Source of the DNA: Histoplasma ohiense
Taxonomy: Eukaryota; Ascomycota; Eurotiomycetes; Onygenales; Ajellomycetaceae
NCBI GenBank assembly: GCA_017607445.1
Contig: JAEVHH010000005.1
Location: forward strand, 4,469,001 to 4,533,000
Reading direction: 5' to 3'
DNA: 64,000 nt
Both the position numbers and the translations under genes were made by a program. Numbering within the stretch: the first letter of the stretch is position 1; each line of letters starts with the position of its first letter. Shown one piece after another: positions 10,640-23,013 of the stretch. Under the pieces are notes generated by a model that worked only from the letters and a program-made list of their open reading frames with translations, had not been told where the DNA came from and did not search any database.

Positions 10640-11714
10640 GTCCAATCTGTTTTCATTCTTTAGAAGTAGTGTAAGTATGAGAGATATAATTGAAATCTGC
10701 TCCAGAATTGACTAGGCATTGAATCAGCTCAGAATCATTAGAGATGTCTAGTTGAATAGTGATGTACATATGAAATCTATCATCTAGTCACTTCTCATCA
10801 TTCTGAGTTTCAGTGATATGAGCTATCACAGATGTGGGTTTCAGTTTGTCTGTGATTTGAGTTTGTTTTTTCTTCTTATTACAATTCTTAAGAAGATGAC
10901 CTGTCTCCCCACAGAATAGACAAAGATTATTATTCATACAACATTGACATTTCTCTATGATAAGCTTTCCAGCTGAGATTAGATTCTGTTGAGTCTTTGA
11001 AAAAGAGTCATCAGAGAATCACTTGATTTCACATTTATCATCACTCTTCTGATATCTATTTTGTGAAGAGAATTCTTGTTTGTTGTTACTCCTTCTAGCA
11101 TGGCTTCTATTAACAGCTTGAATTCAAGCAACTAACACAATCAATTCAGCTTGATTGATAGAAGAATTATGATGAGTTTGAATTTGATCTTGTATTGCTG
11201 ATGGTAATTTAGCAAAGAATAATTGAGCAAATAGTTCTTCTATATTGATTGTTAGACCATCACAAATCTCATTAAATCTGAAGACAAATTGTTGAACTGA
11301 TTGATTCAGTGGTTGCTTTAATTCTTCAAAGTGAATCACTGCTGTAAAGCCGCAGTTGTGGACATCCTTCAGATCATTGTGCAGGAATTCCTTAAAGTCC
11401 TTCCATGAGAAAGATTGATTTAATCTTTCAAGCTCTCTCTCTTTAGTAGTCCAAGTAGTTTCAATTGTTTTCCATAACCATTCTGAAGTATAAACAATCT
11501 TGACTTCATTGATATTGTATTGAGTTGGGTTCAACTTATATATGCGTTCGAGAGCTCTTATGAATATATGGTATTCATGTAGATTGCTGCCATAATAGGC
11601 AGGTGGATCAGCGAGCCGAATTTCCCACCAGTTAGCTGAGGCAGATATTGCAGATGCTGCTAGCTCAACAACTGCTGATCGAGGAGTATTCAAGGGTGGA
11701 TCGACCTCAGACAT
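10640..11714 (-). pseudogene. Element B gag-protease, nearly open gag
   Basis: The gag start is the ATG at 11714 (MSEVDPPLNT). The frame is open for 197 codons to a TGA/TAA-type stop at 11124, and also open upstream to 11951. The segment with LYK-type helices and a KDFKEFLHNDL-like stretch resembles Retrotrans_gag capsid regions. The same frame continues past the stop to a perfect CCHC knuckle, CLFCGETGHLLKNC (about 10922-10881), then to CLVNSGADFNYIS near 10715-10680, the protease active site with Asp changed to Asn. Reading is lost at 10523. Confidence 0.8.
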
Positions 11715-11885
11715 GATGATTAGAATACTCGATCCTTGAAGAGGTAAGGGATCGAGCGGATCAAAGGTAATATATCGGAGGGGATTCGGATTAATATCGA
11801 TATCGTAGAACGTAGGAGTCAAATTAAAACAGAATGATCCGCTGGCCCCTAGAAGATTGGGCCAGCTGCTATCTATATACACAGT

Positions 11886-12144
11886 ACAGATGCTCCTGCG
11901 AAAAGTTTTGACTTGCGCTAATACTTTAAGCTGAAATGCTGATACCGGCATTAAGTGTTGTGTTGCATCTCTTAATGAAAAGGAGAGGGAGTCCCAGGGG
12001 GCTTATAGAGGCCAACACCCCTAGCCTACCCACTAGCTCAGTCTCTAAATTCCAGGTGGTGTGGCCTGGAGATACAATACACTAGTAAGGATATTTCAAG
12101 GTAAATTCTTAGCATGAGACAAAACTTTTCGCAGCGGCATCTGT
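11886..12144. repeat. Inverted repeat in element B leader/LTR (arms 11886-11910 and 12120-12144)
   Basis: The left arm ends TGCGAAAAGTTTTG and the right arm begins CAAAACTTTTCGCA. Over 25 bp the arms are complementary at 23 positions, separated by 209 bp, and weaker complementarity extends outside both arms. The arms retain CpGs. It could be an RNA hairpin in the element leader or the terminal repeats of a small inserted element. Neither reading is proven. Confidence 0.7.
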
Positions 12145-12322
12145 ATTGTAAACAGATCGAACTTGCTATGATGTAGATGGCGTAGTATGATGCAAGTGGC
12201 AAGATAATGCCTTGATTTCAAACCTGATATGACGTTGGTGGTGCTATGTTCGGCGATGTCATATCTTTAGGGCAATCGCCAATTTCGGCCTAGCACTGGT
12301 AACTTAGTGCGGGTTTCTTACA

Positions 12323-12499
12323 CATAGAGTGAGAGAATGTTAGAAGCTATGCAGAAGAATTGTTAGAGACTATACAAGTGTGAAACATGAAGTGAAAGAA
12401 CATCAAGAGTTACACAAGGTCACAACAGCCAGAAATGAGTGAGTGCAGAAAAGGAGTTGATTGTGTAAGTTAATTACTAACAGATGCTAACTCATCACA
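12323..12499 (-). repeat. Family-A LTR fragment (host of element B)
   Basis: 177 bp that align with the terminal part of family-A LTRs (GAATTGTTAGAGACTATAC repeat unit, then GTTGATTGTGTAAGTTAATT, ending CATCACA at 12499). The remainder was displaced by element B at 12322/12323 and lies left of the window. It abuts the integrase C-terminal reading of element C. Confidence 0.85.
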
Positions 12500-13101
12500 G
12501 TCAAAATCATAGTCAGTCCCAGGTCATGTTCTTATTTTTGATAGTCAGTCACTTTACATGAAATATCAAGATTTATTAGTCTCATTTCACTCATGTTCTA
12601 ATAATTCTAGTCACTTTACACTCTCATTCTGATTCTGATTCCACTGAAAATCACACCAAGAAATGAACTGGGATCAAATCAAATCAAATCAAACATGAAA
12701 TTCATGGTCTCATCAGTCAGTCTACTTGAAAGTTCCACATCTATACAAAGTTCAGTTGATTGACTGATCATTGCTTCAGATGATGTCATTTTTATCAATG
12801 CATGAAAGATGTTGTTATATACTCATTGCATCAGAGGAATTCATTCTATTCAATTATCTTGTTGATAGCTGCAATATGTGTGAAGATAATGTTCAATCAT
12901 CTGATTCAATTGTTCTGTCTGGCCGTCAGTTTGTGGATGGAATGTCATTGATAATTTTCATCAGACATGAAGCAGATAATATAATGTCAATCAAAACTTG
13001 CTATTTATTAATGAATCTCAGTTGCTAATAATGTTCACAGATAGATCAAAATTCTTCACAATTCTTTATACAATAATGTTCATGAGTTCTTCTGCATCTA
13101 G

Positions 13102-13113
13102 CTCTGAAGATGT
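13102..13113. repeat. Target-site duplication of the LINE fragment (partner 13801-13812)
   Basis: The 12-mer CTCTGAAGATGT occurs at 13102-13113 and 13801-13812. Deleting 13114-13812 joins the two halves of the element C integrase in frame, which supports a target-primed insertion. Confidence 0.9.
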
Positions 13114-13800
13114 ATGTATGTATGTATTGGTTTAGCATCTCAGAGAAGACACAGGCAATGTCTGCACTTCAAATGCCTTCTGAAGGGCATGGGGATGTGC
13201 TATGCTGGAGAAATCTCTATATACACAGTAATGATAGACACAGGATCCAGATAGCAACTCTTGAGAAGACTCAGTCTATATAGACTGTTCATCCACTTCT
13301 GGCCTGACATATGGCCATTCATGGTAGAGATAATCAAAGCACACAAGTGCTACAGCAGGGCGATTGCTTGCAGGGAGCAGCAGCAGGGCGATTGCTCGTA
13401 GTGAGCAGCGGCAGGGTGATTGCTCGCAGGGAGCAGTGGCAGAGCGATTGCTTGCAGGGAGCAGCGGCAGGGTGATTGCTCATAGTGAGCAGCGGCAGGG
13501 TGATTGCTCTCACAGAGAGCAGAGGCAGGGCGGAGGCAGGGTGAAGGCAGAGCGATTGCTCACAGGGAGCAGCGGCAGGGCGATTGCTTGTAGCGAGCAG
13601 CAGCAGAACGATTGCTCGCAGGGAGCAGTGGCAGGGTGATTGCTCACAGAGAGCAAAGATCAAGGTCTGAAGGCCAATGAATGCTGAGTTCACTAAGAAT
13701 CAGACACTCATAACAAACCACTCTGCTCTTGATCATCATCACTAGATGATGTTACCAGGCTGCATCATGAGGAGGTGGCAGAGTCGGACTTCGCAGCCCA
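13114..13800 (-). mobile_element. 5'-truncated Tad1-like LINE 3' end
   Basis: In its own direction (minus) it ends with a tail of ATAC repeats at 13114-13130. The 3' untranslated segment at 13131-13325 matches that of the full-length LINE at 27805-28015 (shared CATATGTCAG, CCTTCAGAAGG and TGTATATAGA blocks in the same order). A CpG-containing minisatellite occupies the middle. The element is flanked by a 12-bp duplication and interrupts the element C integrase. There is no coding capacity. Confidence 0.85.
13350..13665. repeat. 28-bp minisatellite inside the LINE fragment
   Basis: About 11 imperfect units of roughly 28 bp, typified on the plus strand by GAGCAGCGGCAGGGTGATTG. One shortened and rearranged stretch lies near 13510-13550. 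The array keeps CpGs (GCGATTGCT) while its surroundings have almost none. The open frames through it (13334-13693 minus, 13364-13639 plus) are repeat by-products. Confidence 0.9.
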
Positions 13801-16110
13801 CTCTGAAGATGTGGACACAATTATAGCTCATTTAATGAATAAATCAACAAATACAACAATAGTATTATAGATTTGACTTCTCTTTTTATTATCTGATAGA
13901 TCTTCAATAAAGTCCATGCTAATTGTATGTCATTTCTTATCTGACACTGAATGTGATTGTAGCAACTCATACAGCTTGTGCTGCAGTATCTTGATATATT
14001 GATAAACATCACAAGTTCTCATATATTCTGCAATCTCATTGCTCATATCATGCCACAAGTACTTGCATTTGATCACTTTGATGATTTTGTCACATTCAAA
14101 ATGGTCATCTTGAAGATCATCATGATTCATTTTCATTATTTCATATCTTATAGCTTTATTTTGCAGTATATAGACTTTATCATCTTTTCTAAACAGATTA
14201 TCTTTATCTACTGTTCAGATTGAATAATTATCTACATTAATATCACTCATCTCTAGTCTTCTACAAAGTTCAGATATATCAGTATCTCTATTCTGAATCT
14301 GCAGTAAGAGTTTGATGATAGATTTGACTATCTTTTTATAATAGATTGTCTCAGATTCAAATATCTTGACAATTAGAATTCATAACATCAGAGTCTCTAA
14401 ATCTAACTCTGTAATATCTGCAATTTTATTCTCATTCACAGATACATTCTTTATTCTGTAGAGATTGTTGTCATCAACAACTATAAACTTCTTCATTCAA
14501 TAATTTTCATTAGCTTACAGATTTTTTCACATCATTTTGACACATTGATTTAACTTTGTATTTTTTTTTATTTTTAGTGATTTAAAGATTCTTTTATACA
14601 GCTTCTCTTGCAGAGTAGAGAGTCTTATCAAAAGAGCTGTGTATTTTACAAAATCTGAGCAACAATTTGATACATCTGCAGAATTATTTTTTTCAGAATA
14701 GTGCTCTATTTCAAAATTGAACATTGAGAGTATTTTCATTCAATGAATCTGACACTCATTTAGCTGCTTTGTTGTCATGAAATGCTGGAGATTGATATGA
14801 TCAGATAAAATAATTATTGAATATCTGTTATTATGTAGATAGTAATGTCATTGTCTGAAAGCTTCTACAATTAGTAATATTTCTAGATTATATATTTGAT
14901 AACATCTTTCTGCTTCTGTGAGCTTTCTAGATCAAAACATAATTAAGTGTCAGTGATCATCATTCATTAATTGTGATATTACTGCAGCAATTGCAACATC
15001 AGATTCATTCATTTCCATACAGAGTTTTCACTGTGAATCAAAGTGAATCAACAACAGTGCTTTTGTAAAGCATTCTTTTAACTGCAAAATTGTATACTTG
15101 TAGTTTTCATCTAACTGAACAGATACATTATTCTTTCCTCTTTTCATTTTGTAATCTTTTAACAATTCAGTCAGAGATGCTGTTATTATCAAGAACTTGT
15201 ATATGAATCAATGATAGAAATTAATGAATTCTAGAAATGTTTGCAATTCATTTATAGTTCACAGTTCTGATCAATTTAGAATTGTGTTGACACAGTATTT
15301 CTTGACAGTAATGCTCTGTGTGATAATTACAAAACTCAAAAATTCAATTTCTGTTGTATGAAATGTACACTTACTAAGTTTGGTATATAGTCTCCATCAT
15401 CTTAACCATTCCAGCACATTCTTAATATGGATGACATGTTCATCAAGTATGTTTGAATAGATTATGATATTGTCAAGATAAGCCACACAATATACATCTA
15501 AAAGATCACTGAGAGCTTTGTTGATATAAGATTGAAAGATTGCAGAGACATTGATTAGCTCAAAAGATAAAATTAGATATTTAAAATATTCATATTGTGT
15601 TTGAAATACTGTTTTTCATTCATTCTCTGCTTATATATGAATTCTGTGATATATGTCTCTAAGGTTCAGCTGTATATATATTTTAGCATCTGCTAATCTA
15701 TCAAGTATTTCACTTATTAAGAGCAGTGGATATCAATTCTTGACTGTTATTTCATTCAATTCTCAATAATTCATACAAAGACACAGAGTTTCATCTTTCT
15801 TCAGTGTGAATAATATTGATATATCAGCTGAACTCTTGAATGAATGTATTCAATTCTTCTCTAATGTCTTTTCAATATATTCTCAGAGAACAGAGAGTTT
15901 CTGAGATGATAAGTTATATATCAGTTGATATAAGAGTTTATCAGATTTGAGATCTATAGCATGATTGTGAGATGCATATTCTGCATCAGATATATTTTCT
16001 TGAAATACATCAAGATAATCTTTATAATCATCTGAGATATTTAACTCAGTTGCTGCATTCACAGCTTGTAATGATAAGACAGTGAATATAATATTGCCAT
16101 CATCAATTAG

Positions 16111-16623
16111 TGTAACGGGCGTACTTCGATTAACGATTTGGTACTATCCTAATTACAGATTACAAATTGATTAAGGAAAGAAAGAGAAAAGAAATCAGAA
16201 AAAAAGATTGTACAAAGAGGGTTCTTATAGAGGGAAATTCAGAGTGGAAGAATATTAGAAGCCACTTCACAGTGAAGTGTGAAGTGGAAGAATATTAAGA
16301 GCTACATGAAAGAATCATTAGAAACTACACAAGCACAGAGCATGGGGCAGAAGAATCATTGAGAGCTACATGAAAGAATCATTAGAGACTACACAAGCAC
16401 AGAGCATGAGATGAGAGAATCATTGAAAGCTATATGAAAGAATCATTAGAAACTACACAAGCACAGAGCACAGAGCAGAAGAACATTAAGAGCTATACAG
16501 AAGAATTATTAGAGACTACATGAGTGCAGAGCACAGAGCAGAAGAACATCAAGAGTTATACATGATTGCAATGACAGAAGTTGATTGTGTAAGTTAATTG
16601 CTAATGAATGCTAACCCATCACA
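16111..16623 (-). repeat. 3' LTR of A3 (outer left end keeps CpG)
   Basis: 513 bp. The first 35 bases on the plus strand hold four CpGs (TGTAACGGGCGTACTTCGAT and onward). The matching inner end of the other LTR (28346 onward) has lost all four. Confidence 0.93.
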
Positions 16624-19600
16624 TTATCCCCCCCTATCAGGATGAGTGAGGACTCATAGATGTCGAGGGCAGCAGTGTCCTCCAAAGCAGATACAGATTC
16701 CCAGATCAGACAATTGTATTCTACTCATTTGATAAGATATTCATGATGATGGTGATTGATTCTATCATCAAGAATTGTTTTGATTTCTCACTTGAGTTTA
16801 TTATCTTCTTCTATAATGGTGAGTGGCTGTCAATCAGAGATTCTCTGTGAGGGGAATGGATCCTCAGCCACAGGTTGGAGCAGATTCATATGAAAGACAT
16901 TGTGGATGTCAGACAGAGTGTTGAGTTGATAATTGTGTGTGTCTAGCACTTCCTTCACTGTATACTTGATGTGACAGTAATCTAGTGTATGCAAGAGGCA
17001 GTTCATTTTTATATTCTTGAGATCTAGTCAGACTTTGTCTTCTATATGATATCAGATCACAGAACTTCTTCTGATGTTCATTTGATTCTTATAATTTTAC
17101 TGAGTGCTAGTCATTGAAGCTTCTGCTCATTCACAGACTTTCTTCAACTTGCTCACAATATTCTCTGTCATCTGTATGAAGCTGTGGATGTACATGGTTT
17201 CTCAGAAAGTCTCAGAGAAGTTCAGAATCTCTAAGTTGTATTCATATAAAAGAAAGAATGAGCTTACATCTGTTGTAGCAGAATCTCAACTGTTAATTGC
17301 AATCTCAGTATATAACAGCAGATTGCTTCAGTTGTTTTGTGTGTAATTGCAGAACTTATAGAGGATGTTCTTTATCATTTGTATCATTCTCTCAGTAGCT
17401 TCATCAGTCTCTGAGTGGTACACTGTTGATAACTTTCATTTGATTCTTAATAATTGGCATATATGAGTTCAGAGTGCACTGACAAATTGACTGTCTCTAT
17501 CTGACACAATGAATGAAGGCAGATTGTGTATATGATAGAACAGACTTCTGATGAAGACATCTGCAACTACTTCAGCATTCATCTTGTCACAGAGCTGTAG
17601 TATTACATCCTTGCTGAGTTGATCAACAATGACTAGAATGTTTGTAGAATCTTCACTTTCAGATAGAGAAACTGCAAAATCAATAGCTATATCATGTCAA
17701 GTTTGATTGAAGACAGATAGAGGCTTCAATATCTCTTTTCAGTATTCACATCATATCATTACTGAGCCACAGCAATCACAGTTGCATACAAATCAGTGTA
17801 TGTCTTTCAACATATCTGACCAGTAGAATTCTTGAGCAACAATGTTGTACATGATTTTGCATTCTGAGTGTCTGATTATCAGTGAGTCATGAATTTCTTG
17901 CATGATCTGTGTTTATAGAGATTCTGAATCAGGGACTCATCACCTATCTCAAAAGTGTAAGCAGTTGTCATCATCAATCAAATATACTGAGATATTCATT
18001 CTTGAGTATACATCTGTAGGGAATTGAGGTGCTTTGCTTCATATGACTTCAGCAGTTTATTGTCAGAATTCATCTGTCTCTGTCACTAGTCTTCATTGTT
18101 CTTTGAATGAGAATTCTTGAGCTCAGAACTGATTGATATGTACACAGAGTTCATCTGATTGTATAGAACTTTCTATAATTGCAGAGTCAATTAATCAATG
18201 CTCTCAGTGTTTCCATCTGTCATTCAAGTCATCAGATGGCATATCTTGTTCTCAGCAGAACAGAGCATCCACAAGAGTGTTCTCTACTTCAGATTGATAA
18301 TAAATTGTGAACAAAAAACAGCTAAAAAACAATGATCAATGCATATACCTCTCAGTGAGCTTACAAGTGGTTGTGAAGTACTCTAGATTTTTATAATCAG
18401 TAACAATCTCAAATCTCTCAACATTCATGAGTTTGAATTCCTATTCTTCAAAGCATTGTATAATCACTAGAAGCTTCTTGTTGTAGATCTCATAGTTGCA
18501 TTCAGCAGATGACATCTTTTTCAAGATGAAGATATAAGATTATAGAACATCTTCATTGTTATATTGCATCAGTGCTTCATCTACTATATAATCTGAGATG
18601 TCTGTTTTGAGAATCATATACTTATCTGAATTGAATGATTGTAGCATTGGAGTGTTTGTGAACATACACTTCAGCTTTTTGAATGCTGTGTCCACTTCAT
18701 CAGTTCATTGAAATACAGTGTCTTTTCAGATCAGATTCATTAGTGATTGTATAATATTGAAGAAGTTCTTGATAAATCTTCAGTAGAAGTTGACAAACTC
18801 TAGAAAGCTTCTAATCTCTTTTACTGAGACTGATATCTCTCAGTTGAGAATTGCTTTCATCTTCTTAGAATCCATACATATGTCTTCTTCAGCTTCAATG
18901 ATGAATTCTAGATAGGTTGTAGACTTGATCTCAAAGTCACATTTATCAATGTCCACTTGCAGTCCAGCTTTTCATAGGTGGTCAAGAACTTGTTGTACAT
19001 ACTTACAGTGCTCAGTGAGCAATTCATCAGTGAAGATCAAGATATTGTCCATATATACTGAGACAATCTCATTGAGCAGATCTCATAGAGCTCAGTTAAT
19101 GTATTTCTGAAACATACTCAGAGCATTCACTAATTCAAAGAGGATCACTGTCCATTTGTATAATCCATAATATATACAAAAGACAGTTAGCCATTCATCA
19201 TCTTCATTAATTCTTATCTTGTAGAAGGTCACAGAGATGTCAAGTTTTGTAAATCATTTTGTTTTTTCTATCTGTTTGAGCATTTCATTGATAAGTGAAA
19301 GAGAGTATCAGTCCTTCCACATAATCTTGTTGAGTTCTCAATAGTCAATGCAGAATTGTAAGCCTTCTTCTGATTTCTTCACAAACAGTACAGATACTGC
19401 AGTGGATGAGTTGCTAACACAAATGAAATCTTTATCTAGTAATTCATTGAGTGTTTTTTGTAGAACAAGAAGCTTGTTATGTGACATGCTGTAGAGAGAA
19501 TTTCAGAGCAGTTGTGAGTTCTTATCATCTTTCTTGATAAGCTCAATTATATGATCTATATCAGGTTCTTGATAAGAGGGAAGCTTTTCAGCTTCTTTCT

Positions 19601-21328
19601 CATTGAACATGTCTGTGAAGTCTTCATACAATTCAGATAGTTTCTTACATGATTTCTTAGAGTTTTTGAGTTCTAACTTTTCTAATGCTTTCTTGATATT
19701 CATCATACTAGCAGTGAATATTTGGATGTTCTTCTTCTCATATACTTGATGAATTAGTAGTTTGTACACTTTCACTGATATCTGAATGAGATCAGTGGTT
19801 CTATTGACATTCTTCTTATAAATATAATCATCTTCTGAGAAAATAAGGCAGCAGTTGCATGCATTCAACAAGGTTTCAAATTCTGTGAGTCATGATAGAC
19901 TGAGTATTAGATTGTACTCAAGATCTTGTATTTTGTATGTGTATACATTCTTTTTCTCATGTTCTTCTACATTGATATTAAATCTTATCATGTTGTAGGA
20001 GGCGGATCTTCTGAGGCTGTCAAATTCATTGAGCTTATATGATTTGAGAAAGAGAATACACTGAAGCTTATGCTTCTCAATCAGCTGAGTGTCTATAAGA
20101 GCATAGTGAAGAAAACCACTGTCTATCATTGCTCATACATTGACTAAGCTATTTACAATGACAGAGACTATGATTGTGTTCACTTGCATCTTCTGCTCAA
20201 ATCTTCAGCTAGCTTTTTGCTTCTTGAGCTCTTGTTCATATTTTAGAATGAGAGCTCATCTTTTCTCTGTTCTTGCCTATCCACAGATGACACAGTGTTC
20301 ATGTATGTGAGGAGTTTACTTGAAGTGATTGCATTCAGACATTGATTTGTGAAGTGCTCTGACTTGTCACAGTGTATGCAGACTTTTCTGACAATTTGAT
20401 CAGTGATATTCTTCTCTGAGACATTGAGAATTCTTGAATGACTTGCATTCACATATGAGATTCAGTTCATTGATTCTGATTCAGAGGTGGGGAGTGCTGC
20501 AGAGTGGTTCAGAGTGTACATATTTGTTTGATGAAATTCTCTACAATTTTGAAGCACACAGAACTAAGACAGATTGTTGTTCAACAGACAAAAATCAGCA
20601 CAGAATTCACTGTATGTTGAGAGCTTTGAACACTCTATACTTTGATTATACAATTGAAAGTTCAAGTTTTTGAACAATATATTGATTTTGATGATATCAT
20701 TTCAGTCTTACTCATCTGCTTCTAGAAGCTTGTAATTGAATTCAGAAAGATAAGTTGTCAACACAATATTTATCTGACAAGTCTGATTTATTCAGTTCAA
20801 CATCTTGGCTTGAAGTGTAGAATTGAGAAAGAGAGAGTTGAGTTGTTGAAAGACTAGCTCTGATATATGCTGATGATTCTGACAATAACTCATTCAGAGT
20901 TGAAATTTTGCTAATGCATTATCATTCAATCTGCTATGAATATACCACATCTGATTGAATAGCGAGTCTATTGCTTGTCCATCAATGTCCAATTTGACAT
21001 TCACTTTCAACTTCCACATGAGGTAGAGCACTAGATCTCCCTCATATTTATTGAGGATTGAGAGCTTCTCTCTTGAAGGCTTTTCATGAGATGTGGATGT
21101 AGAAGAAACAGTGAATGCAGAAGTGCTCATTTCAGCAAATCATTGTTGCAATTCAGTCATCTGTAGTGTCTGCTGCTGAAGAATGCTTCATAGATCTAAG
21201 TTATTGTCCACTGCATTTGAATGTGATGAGTGTTTGTAGAATTGTTCATAGTTCATTTCAATGTCTAAGAATATGTAATAATAATATAAAAAAAAGAAAA
21301 GAAATACTTATAGACATTCAGTTCTCTC
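16624..21328 (-). pseudogene. A3 gag-pol, degenerate
   Basis: Collinear with A2 and A1. Longest open pieces are 19871-19503 (linker to RT), 20129-19890 (protease with DSG intact), 21130-20894 (gag) and 20452-20243 (nucleocapsid, CIHCDKSEHFTNQC). The plus-strand open frames at 17104-17346, 18925-19110, 20434-20673 and 21115-21363 are antisense shadows of conserved pol and gag segments. Stops are mostly TGA. It keeps a few CpGs (16658, 20003, 20961). Confidence 0.88.
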
Positions 21329-21344
21329 ACAGATACTATTCACA
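21329..21344. repeat. Target-site duplication of the full-length LINE (partner 28037-28052)
   Basis: ACAGATACTATTCACA occurs on both sides of the LINE. The left edge is ambiguous by a few bases because of the A-rich tail. Removing the LINE rejoins the A3 leader, matching A1 at 9660-9680. Confidence 0.92.
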
Positions 21345-21498
21345 TCCTTACAACTACTCATGAATGTAGAGGTACATTTGAATTTTTCCATTTTCTAACT
21401 GTTTTTCATATAATTTTAACCCTTCAACCCATTCATCATCATCACACACCCTCTGCGATTACTCCATGTGTGTGTACTGCACAGATTGAGTGATCATG

Positions 21499-23013
21499 GA
21501 GCCCTCAACACCCTCCCATCCACTCAAAAACATCGACACAGCCTACACCAGACCACTGGAGCTGAAGTCACCAGTCAATTTTGTTACTGAAAAGACTGGC
21601 AAGAGACAGAGAAAGACTGTTACAATGTCTTCTTCAGTTCTCAAAGAAGTCAGTGACAGCATTCCCACAGCCATCTCTCAGCTACAGAAACAGTTTGAGA
21701 AGGCTCAACAGCAACAGAATCTGCAGCAGAAGATTCTCATCAGATTGACAAGAACTCTGAACAGCTGAGTTGAGAAGAAGAAGCAGTCAGTCAGTCAGAA
21801 CTTTGTCTGAGTCTTCTGTGAAAGATTCATCACATATGTGACAGCAGATCTGAGTGCAGCATCAACTCTGAGAAAGAATGCTGCTCTGAATACTCATCCA
21901 CAGTCAAATCCAACAAAGACAACTGTGAGAGAGCTGACTATCTGAACAGACATCATACAGAAGAGGAAAAATTCTGTTCTTTCTGAAGCTATCTCTGTCA
22001 AGACTGCAGCTTTCTCAGCTGACAGAGCTAGTGGAGCTGATCTGCAGCTCAAGAACATCAGTCAGCCAAGAAACCCCACAGAGAATACAAAGCAGTAGAA
22101 GAACTCACAAGTTCTCATCACTCTTCAGTCAGAGAAACAGATCACTCAGCTGCAGCTATATGCTGTGCAGCAGACAATCATTGCAAACATTCAGAGGATG
22201 AGAAATGTGGCTAATGTGCTGAAGATGAAGCTCATCAGAACAGATTGAGCAATCATATCAAGCAACAGAGACATATATGATGCTCTGATCACTGAGAAGA
22301 CAGTGGCTACTCTCTATGAAGTTCTTGACATCATGAAGATTCAGCTACCAGAGCAGTGGTACAATTATGCTGTCTCAGAGATCTCAGAATTTATTCAGAA
22401 CTGAAAAGAAGCTAGAATCCTCATAGACAAGATGATTGAGAGAGAGATTCTGACTCAGGCAAAGATAAAATCAGTGAGCTGTCAATTCTCATGACATGAA
22501 GTGAATCTCAAGACAGAGAAGATTATATGAATTGTCTTCTTCCTCACTCTGATGAAAGGCTTCTCACTCTTCAATGCCAGTGAGAGAGTCAGACTCATTG
22601 AGAAAAGGTCACTGATAGTGAGACATGACTCAGAATACCAGAGATACTGTCATTCATCAAAGTATGTGCAACTGATAAGATGCTCCAACTGCAGTGAGCT
22701 CACAAGTCAGCATGAGAGATCAACAGATGTGGAGTGCAAGAAAGCATCACAGTGTATCAACTGCTGTCAACTCTACTCAGCTGAGCATCAGCACTGCTCT
22801 GCCACACTCAGATGTGTGAACAGCATCCTCAGACATTTAACTCAAAAGAAGCTAGCAGCTGTTCACTGTTTTGATGACAGATGTTACAGAGACACTCAGA
22901 AATGGCAACTATCATCAGCACAGCCAGCATCAATGATCACAGTGGTGGTATCTACATCATTCACTCAATCAATTCAGTCAACACAGTTCACTGAGCTAGC
23001 ATTCTGCAAGTAA
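21499..23013 (+). pseudogene. LINE ORF1 (nucleic-acid-binding), degenerate
   Basis: The ATG at 21499 begins MEPSTPSHPL and is the first ATG in a good context after the 5' UTR. An open stretch runs to 21768, with a Gln-rich coiled-coil-like end. The frame continues with TGA stops to a Cys/His-rich segment at about 22679-22790 (CSNCSELTSQHE, then CINCCQLYSAEHQHC), matching the gag-like knuckles of LINE ORF1 proteins. It ends at TAA 23011-23013. Confidence 0.8.

Larger units (their letters stand above)
10523..12322 (-). mobile_element. Element B, 5' part of a different Gypsy family, partly unmutated
   Basis: Minus-strand element whose outer end (TGTAAG, 12322) joins a family-A LTR fragment at 12323. 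From 12322 inward to about 11350 it has normal base composition with many CpGs. From about 11350 to 10523 CpG is absent. It encodes gag, a CCHC knuckle and the start of a protease, and is cut at 10523 by A1. The LTR/leader boundary was not resolved: a TATAAG motif (minus, about 12009) and a GC-balanced leader precede the gag ATG at 11714. It looks younger, or less exposed to mutation, than its neighbours. Confidence 0.75.
12500..16110 (-). pseudogene. Element C pol (old Gypsy): RT, RNase H, integrase, interrupted by a LINE fragment
   Basis: Read on the minus strand from 16105 down. An RT region contains CMNYWELNEITVKN (about 15760) and a YLDN box (about 15480), a mutated YLDD. RNase H lies at about 15050-14510. 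The integrase H2C2 finger is at 14136-13930 (HDDLQDDHF, then CDVY), followed by the core start FIEDLSDNKK (about 13900). A LINE fragment occupies 13114-13800. The integrase resumes at 13101 and reaches HPQTDGQTE at about 12943-12911, a hallmark of Gypsy integrases. Base composition is much more A+T-rich than family A, so it is older or harder hit. Apparent stops again sit at Arg, Trp or Gln positions. Confidence 0.88.

Noticed and set aside
12771..13028. 85-codon plus-strand open frame
   Set aside because: It is the antisense of the element C integrase end; the minus strand reads HPQTDGQTE there.
13350..13665. Possible CRISPR-like array
   Set aside because: Units are contiguous with no unique spacers, in a eukaryotic LINE fragment.
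13334..13693. 119-codon minus-strand and 91-codon plus-strand open frames
   Set aside because: Both are products of the 28-bp minisatellite. The composition is repetitive and no domain is visible.
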